10,039 nt of DNA. Origin: JADHMP01 sp964617385. Its GTDB lineage: Bacteria > Bacteroidota > Bacteroidia > Flavobacteriales > Flavobacteriaceae. The DNA lies in assembly GCA_964617385.1 (NCBI GenBank), contig CAZTYX010000060.1:1-10039 (forward strand), given 5' to 3'. This document shows, piece by piece, positions 6,969 to 10,039 of this stretch. How positions within the stretch are numbered: position 1 is the first letter of the stretch; each line of letters opens with the position of its first letter. The notes under the pieces are model-generated. The model was not told the DNA's origin, made no database searches, and saw nothing but the letters and a program-made list of their open reading frames with translations. The translations under genes were made by a program, and so were the position numbers.

Positions 6969-8308
6969 GCAAAAAGTCATGGCATCTAGACCGTAGAACC
7001 TTTCTCAGAGGATTAGGTGTAACGTGTATGCTTCCCTTTTTTGAAGGGATGGCCATCAATCGATATTCAAAATTCTCAGATTCCCTCATGCCCAAACGAT
7101 TGTGTTTTTTATACTTTCCAAATGGTGTGGGTTTGCCTCCCCAAGAGAGTCCTTTTCATAAAGATTGGAACTGGTTTCCCATGGGAGAAGGAGCAAACTA
7201 TCGCTTAACGAAATCTCTTGCGCCCTTAGCACCCTATCGAAAGGACATGTCTATTATTGGAGGACTTAGCCACCCTAACAGTAGAAAAGTGTTAGGACAC
7301 ATGGCAGGTGATTCTTATTTAACAGGAGGTGATTTGAGAGGTGCATACAAAAACAGCATTTCTGTAGATCAGGTGGCCGCTGAAAGTCTTAGTCAATACA
7401 CACGTTTTCCTTCTCTTTCCCTTTCTACAGATGGAGGTGTGGGCTATAAGTCACGCACAGCCACTTTGTCTTTTAATGCCTCTGGAAAACCGATTCCAGC
7501 TGAACACCGTTTGCGTGAGATTTTTGAACGCTATTTTTCACCCAACGGAACCGGTACCACAAAAGAAAGACGAAAAAGTATTAACCAAAGCAAGAAAATT
7601 GTCGATTTGGTGTTGGAAGACAGTAAAAATCTGGAAAGACGTTTAGGGGCAAACGATAAAGTGAAGCTTGATGAATATTTATCTTCTCTGAATCAAGTGG
7701 AAGAGCAATTGAATCGAAATGAAAAGTGGCTGGATGTTCCTATGAAAGAATTCAATGCAAGTCTAATCAATTTAGATGTTGATCCTACCACTGCCCCCCA
7801 AGACTATGTGCGGTCTATGATGGATCTTATTGTACTAGGCTTTCAAACCGATGCCACACGTGTCATAACCTATATGATGGCGCGTGAAGATGGTATGGGC
7901 TTTGGAGATAATTTCCCTAAAATAGCACTTGGCCTGCAAGGGCATCACACCATTTCACATGACAACGCCACGGGGCATTGGGTGGATTGGGGACGTTTGG
8001 ATCAATGGTATGCTAAACAATTTGCTTATTTTATTAATAAAATGAAAAACACAACGGATGTTTTTGGTTCGTTGTTAGACAGTACACTGGTGCTTTATGG
8101 CAGCGCGTGTAGTTCTACTCATAATGCAAGAAACTATCCACTTGTTTTAGCTGGCGGTGCCGATTTAGGAGTGCAGCATGGATCATATACTACATTTACT
8201 GAAAAAGACCACCGAATGTCTAATCTCTATGTGAGCATGCTTCAACGTTTAGGCATTGAAAAAGAACACTTCTCAGACAGCACAGGACCTTTGTCTGCCA
8301 TACTGTAA
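6965..8308 (+). CDS. DUF1552 (HxxSHH-type) exported protein
   Basis: This 447-residue protein starts inside the stop of the preceding gene (ATGA overlap, 6965-6968), which indicates translational coupling. The N terminus has a twin-arginine-like motif (DRRTFLRG at 9-16) followed by a short, weak hydrophobic run (17-30), consistent with Tat export. Family features include PNGVG at 52-56, GHMAGDSYLTGG at 111-122, the HxxSH core at 328-332 (HTISH, preceded by another His) and the C-terminal STLVLYGSACSSTHN..NYP.VLAGG segment at 373-398. As I recall it, DUF1552 is named for an HxxSHH motif; here the last position is Asp333. The length is normal for the family and no breaks are seen. These proteins are usually encoded next to DUF1592-type cytochromes, so a joint periplasmic function is likely, but the reaction is unknown. 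Confidence 0.9.
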   Translation: MSKKSWHLDRRTFLRGLGVTCMLPFFEGMAINRYSKFSDSLMPKRLCFLYFPNGVGLPPQESPFHKDWNWFPMGEGANYRLTKSLAPLAPYRKDMSIIGGLSHPNSRKVLGHMAGDSYLTGGDLRGAYKNSISVDQVAAESLSQYTRFPSLSLSTDGGVGYKSRTATLSFNASGKPIPAEHRLREIFERYFSPNGTGTTKERRKSINQSKKIVDLVLEDSKNLERRLGANDKVKLDEYLSSLNQVEEQLNRNEKWLDVPMKEFNASLINLDVDPTTAPQDYVRSMMDLIVLGFQTDATRVITYMMAREDGMGFGDNFPKIALGLQGHHTISHDNATGHWVDWGRLDQWYAKQFAYFINKMKNTTDVFGSLLDSTLVLYGSACSSTHNARNYPLVLAGGADLGVQHGSYTTFTEKDHRMSNLYVSMLQRLGIEKEHFSDSTGPLSAIL

Positions 8309-8575
8309 AACTTCTTTCACCTTTTTAACGTATTCTATTTCCGATTTAGCAGTAAGGCTTTTGTAGGCAAAATATACTGCTGTGCCCATAACCAAAAGAG
8401 GCATGGAAAAAAGCAAAAACAAACGGTTTAGCGCCATCTCTTGATCCAGTAAATAACAAAAAACCACAGGGCTTAAAATGGCGCCAAAGCCCCCAAAAAT
8501 TAAAGAAAAGCCCCTGCCGGCGGAACGCGTTTTAGTGGCATAGGAAGGTGTTAAAAAGCGGGTAAATCCAGCAAT
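8273..8575 (-). pseudogene. C-terminal remnant of an MFS transporter
   Basis: A minus-strand frame of about 100 codons reads as the last two membrane segments of a major facilitator protein. A segment of the form FTRFLTPSYATKTRSAGRGF, then a Gly-rich FGGFGAILSPVV helix, matches the loop-plus-helix pattern P-x-x-(Y/F)-P-T-x-x-R-x-x-G-x-G-(F/A) seen in sugar and organic-acid MFS carriers. A final hydrophobic helix (FLLFSMPLLVMGTAVYFAY) and a Lys/Glu-rich tail follow. The frame is closed on its 5' side by a TAG (8578-8576) and no upstream transporter sequence exists in the window, so roughly three quarters of the gene is missing. Its 3' end overlaps the DUF1552 gene tail by 36 bp. A GTG at 8467 could start a 64-residue product, but it would hold only one or two helices and is unlikely to be functional. 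Confidence 0.75.
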
Positions 8576-8579
8576 CTAT

Positions 8580-8747
8580 AAGATCGCTTGAAGTAAAGAA
8601 GATTTTCTTATTTAAGATGTTGTTATCATGCACAAAGAACTCGATAAGCTTAATATTAACAATGCATTTAGAGAAAGTGAAGGAGGGCATGCATAGATTA
8701 ACTGGCGCCTAAATCTTTCTGAGTTTGTGCCAAAGTTATTTCAATAA
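8580..8747 (+). pseudogene. C-terminal remnant of a CE1/esterase-D-like alpha/beta hydrolase, with three internal stops
   Basis: One plus-strand frame reads KIA*SKEDFLI*DVV, then MHKELDKLNINNAFRESEGG, HA*INWRLNLSEFVPKLF and Q. This is the end of a putative esterase (PF00756 type): the KEDFL segment normally carries the acidic triad residue, and GGH-x-W-x-x-WR near the end carries the catalytic His. The frame is broken by TGA (8589-8591), TAA (8613-8615) and TAG (8694-8696), the last at the position where the family has Trp, so TGG to TAG is the simplest change. The natural stop is TAA at 8745-8747. Everything upstream, including the nucleophile Ser, is missing; the sequence before about 8575 belongs to the opposite-strand MFS remnant. 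Such esterases often remove acetyl or feruloyl groups from polysaccharides. Confidence 0.75.
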
Positions 8748-8825
8748 AGTTTAATTAATATATTTTTTCATTTGTCTTTAAGGGTTGGTTTGTTTGCCTC
8801 ATGAGTAATAATTATTGTTAATGAA

Positions 8826-8833
8826 TATTTTTG
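8826..8833 (+). promoter_or_regulatory. Possible Bacteroidetes -7 promoter element
   Basis: TATTTTTG fits the Bacteroidetes housekeeping -7 consensus TAnnTTTG exactly and lies 34 bp before the start codon of the tandem-module protein. A well-spaced -33 TTTG is not seen; the nearest, at 8793-8796, is about 29 nt away, which is too far. The match could be chance in AT-rich sequence. Confidence 0.35.
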
Positions 8834-8836
8834 TAA

Positions 8837-8855
8837 ATTGGTGTTTTAAACCAAT
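8837..8855 (+). other. Small inverted repeat in the leader of the downstream gene
   Basis: ATTGGT (8837-8842) pairs with ACCAAT (8850-8855) around a 7-nt loop, ending 12 nt before the ATG at 8868. If transcription starts about 7 nt after the TATTTTTG element, this hairpin would lie at the very 5' end of the mRNA, where it could stabilise the message. No T-tract follows, so it is not a terminator. A functional role is speculative. Confidence 0.3.
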
Positions 8856-8867
8856 AAATCAATTCAA

Positions 8868-9653
8868 ATGAAAAAACTATTATTTCTTTTCGTTTTGCTC
8901 ACCAGTATAACTGGTTTTGCTCAAGAGGGTCCTTATCTGATTAGAACACATGAAATTAGAGTAGAGGGTAATGTTGCAGCGTTTGTTGACGCTCAAAAGA
9001 CGTATTACAAAGCGATTGCTAAAGATGCAGTAGCTCGAGGTAAATGGGCAGGATGGGCGTGTCTTCAGTCTGTTACAGATCCCAATAACTTTGTGTTTCT
9101 TCATCATTTTCAAAGTCCAGAGCAATTGGAGCGCTTAACCCCTATGGATATTTGGTCTACTGAAATTCCAAAGCGACTTGGATTATGGCAACCAGACACC
9201 AGTTCTTTTACAGCCAATGGAACATTTACTTCTCAGCATATTTACCAAGCCATTGACAATTTAATGAGTGGAGATCCATCCAATTACTGGTATGTGAACT
9301 TATTTAAGGCTGGGGATACACGAAAGTTTGTTGGCAATAATGACTTATATGGAAAAGAGGTCATTAAACCACAGCTTGGCAAAGGGAACAATCCCAACAA
9401 CTGGGGATATGGGATAAGATTAACCAACCCAAACTGGAATCAAAGCGAGGGTATGGTTACTTATAACGGGATTTCTTTTGATGGGTATAAAACACTTTCA
9501 AATGCCTTGAGAACTGCTGCTTATAATGCAAATGCTAAGCCAAGTAAGTATCAACAAAGCTTTAATAAAAAGGCTGTTGAATTGAAAGTTGATAATGGTT
9601 TTAATGAAATCCACAGAACTCTCTATAGAGTAATAGACGACACCTGGAGATAA
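8868..9653 (+). CDS. Exported protein with two ABM-like (dimeric alpha/beta-barrel) modules
   Basis: The 261-residue product has a clear signal peptide (MKKLL, hydrophobic core 4-16, likely cleavage after GFA at 16-18). I do not recognise it as a named family. Residues 23-90 show a pattern of strand, Gly, helix with F..x..Y, then G.WAGW, a T-DP-N turn, strand and helix, as in antibiotic-biosynthesis-monooxygenase or NIPSNAP-like folds. A second region at about 140-210 follows the same order: a WYVNLF strand, KAGD, FV....LYGKEVIKP, NNWGYGIRLTNPN, strand, and GYKTLSNAL. This suggests an internal duplication giving a pseudo-dimer. The last 50 residues form a separate tail. The gene is followed within 20 bp by an intrinsic terminator and preceded by a possible promoter, so it is probably its own transcription unit. 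No Shine-Dalgarno site is seen. Function unknown. Confidence 0.8.
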   Translation: MKKLLFLFVLLTSITGFAQEGPYLIRTHEIRVEGNVAAFVDAQKTYYKAIAKDAVARGKWAGWACLQSVTDPNNFVFLHHFQSPEQLERLTPMDIWSTEIPKRLGLWQPDTSSFTANGTFTSQHIYQAIDNLMSGDPSNYWYVNLFKAGDTRKFVGNNDLYGKEVIKPQLGKGNNPNNWGYGIRLTNPNWNQSEGMVTYNGISFDGYKTLSNALRTAAYNANAKPSKYQQSFNKKAVELKVDNGFNEIHRTLYRVIDDTWR

Positions 9654-9670
9654 GCCATCTATGAGTTGTA

Positions 9671-9700
9671 AAGCCCTCCATTTAGGAGGGTTTTTCTTTT
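9671..9700 (+). terminator. Rho-independent terminator
   Basis: CCCTCC (9674-9679) and GGAGGG (9685-9690) form a GC-rich 6-bp stem with a 5-nt ATTTA loop, extended by an AAG/TTT base (one G-T pair). The run TTTTTCTTTT follows at once. It lies 18 bp after the stop codon of the ABM-like gene and would end that transcript. Confidence 0.9.
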
Positions 9701-9749
9701 TCGTTATTTTTAATATTTTAGGAGTATCATTAACCATAAATCAATTAAA

Positions 9750-10039
9750 ATGAGAAAAATAATTTTAGCTCTTTCTGTAGTTATAACATTGTCATGCGAA
9801 TCAGCCAAAAACAGTGTTGATGTTATCCCTGCGACAAAAATTTTGTCACCAACCGCAGCCGCCATTAAACATTATAAAGAAACTTTTCAATGGCAAAAGG
9901 GTTTTGAATCTTGGTCTAAAGTTTCTACAACTGAAGATTATCATATGCTAGCACCAAATTTAGGTTTGGAAGCAAAAGGAGCAAAACAAGTGGAAGAAGT
10001 CATATTCGGTTTTGTTAATGAAACAGAACTTAAACAAGA
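9750..10039 (+). CDS. Putative lipoprotein, N-terminal part (runs off the window)
   Basis: From ATG at 9750 the frame stays open for 96 codons to the window end. The N terminus is a short lipoprotein-like signal (MRKIILALSVVITLSC) with Cys16 as the likely lipidated residue; TLSC is a tolerable lipobox. The mature part begins with a Ser/Ala-rich linker, then AIKHYKETFQWQKGFESW, a strand-like segment and NLGLEAKG, and reaches EEVIFGFVNETELKQ. Helix followed by strand, with similar aromatic residues, could be another alpha/beta-barrel module like that of the upstream gene, but this is not certain. The start is supported by the signal and by a leader nearly identical to that of the previous gene. 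A terminator lies between the two genes, so it probably has its own promoter within 9701-9749, which I cannot identify. Function unknown. Confidence 0.75.
   Translation, partial: MRKIILALSVVITLSCESAKNSVDVIPATKILSPTAAAIKHYKETFQWQKGFESWSKVSTTEDYHMLAPNLGLEAKGAKQVEEVIFGFVNETELKQ

Larger units (their letters stand above)
8748..8867. other. Spacer upstream of the ABM-like gene
   Basis: This AT-rich stretch follows the esterase remnant's natural stop. It contains no coding sequence that I can support. It holds the candidate -7 element, the small hairpin and the start-proximal leader of the following gene. No terminator for the remnant is visible. Confidence 0.5.

Noticed and set aside
8611..8712. 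Plus-strand 31-codon frame starting ATGTTGTTATC as a small peptide gene
   Set aside because: The overlapping frame matches the end of an esterase across three stops, which explains this sequence better than a new peptide.
9498..9737. 79-codon minus-strand frame across the terminator
   Set aside because: It is antisense to the ABM-like gene and runs through the terminator stem and T-tract, so it is not a credible gene.
1..10039. CRISPR arrays, tRNA/rRNA genes, intact insertion sequences or attachment sites
   Set aside because: No regularly spaced direct repeats, no tRNA-like cloverleaf or rRNA sequence, and no transposase or integrase gene with terminal repeats were seen.

Overview
The window looks like a chromosomal segment of a Bacteroidota bacterium, most likely a polysaccharide-degrading flavobacterium. 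The evidence is AT-rich DNA with weak or absent Shine-Dalgarno sequences, a class II HMG-CoA reductase (flavobacteria use the mevalonate route), a BNR_4-type secreted protein of the kind found in algal or plant polysaccharide loci, and small exported proteins. This assignment is inferred from gene content only.

Left block (1-2865): the 3' end of a CAP/SCP-domain gene on the plus strand converges on a minus-strand pair, a class II HMG-CoA reductase (mvaA) preceded by a secreted BNR_4 beta-propeller protein. A gene-free stretch of about 500 bp follows (2866-3362). It carries a perfect 14-bp palindrome upstream of the BNR gene and a faint trace of possible decayed coding sequence.

Central block (3363-8308): a two-gene operon with an ATGA overlap. 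The first gene encodes a 1201-residue membrane-anchored protein with five predicted membrane segments carrying clustered histidines, a planctomycete-type c-heme domain, and the full DUF1587/DUF1595/DUF1592/DUF1588/DUF1585 series with a second CxxCH. The second encodes a DUF1552 (HxxSHH-type) protein with a twin-arginine-like N terminus. This pairing is best known from Planctomycetes and Verrucomicrobia and has no established function that I know of. It is the best candidate here for an undescribed system: an exported di-heme redox protein with a partner that may be an enzyme.

Scar (8273-8747): the 3' end of an MFS transporter gene (minus strand) is joined head to head with the 3' end of a CE1/esterase-D-like gene (plus strand). 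The esterase fragment holds three in-frame stops. One deletion through a divergently transcribed transporter/esterase pair would explain both truncations.

Right block (8748-10039): an exported protein with two copies of what looks like a dimeric alpha/beta-barrel (ABM-like) module, a strong intrinsic terminator, and the start of a putative lipoprotein gene that runs off the window. The two genes share almost the same leader sequence just before their start codons.
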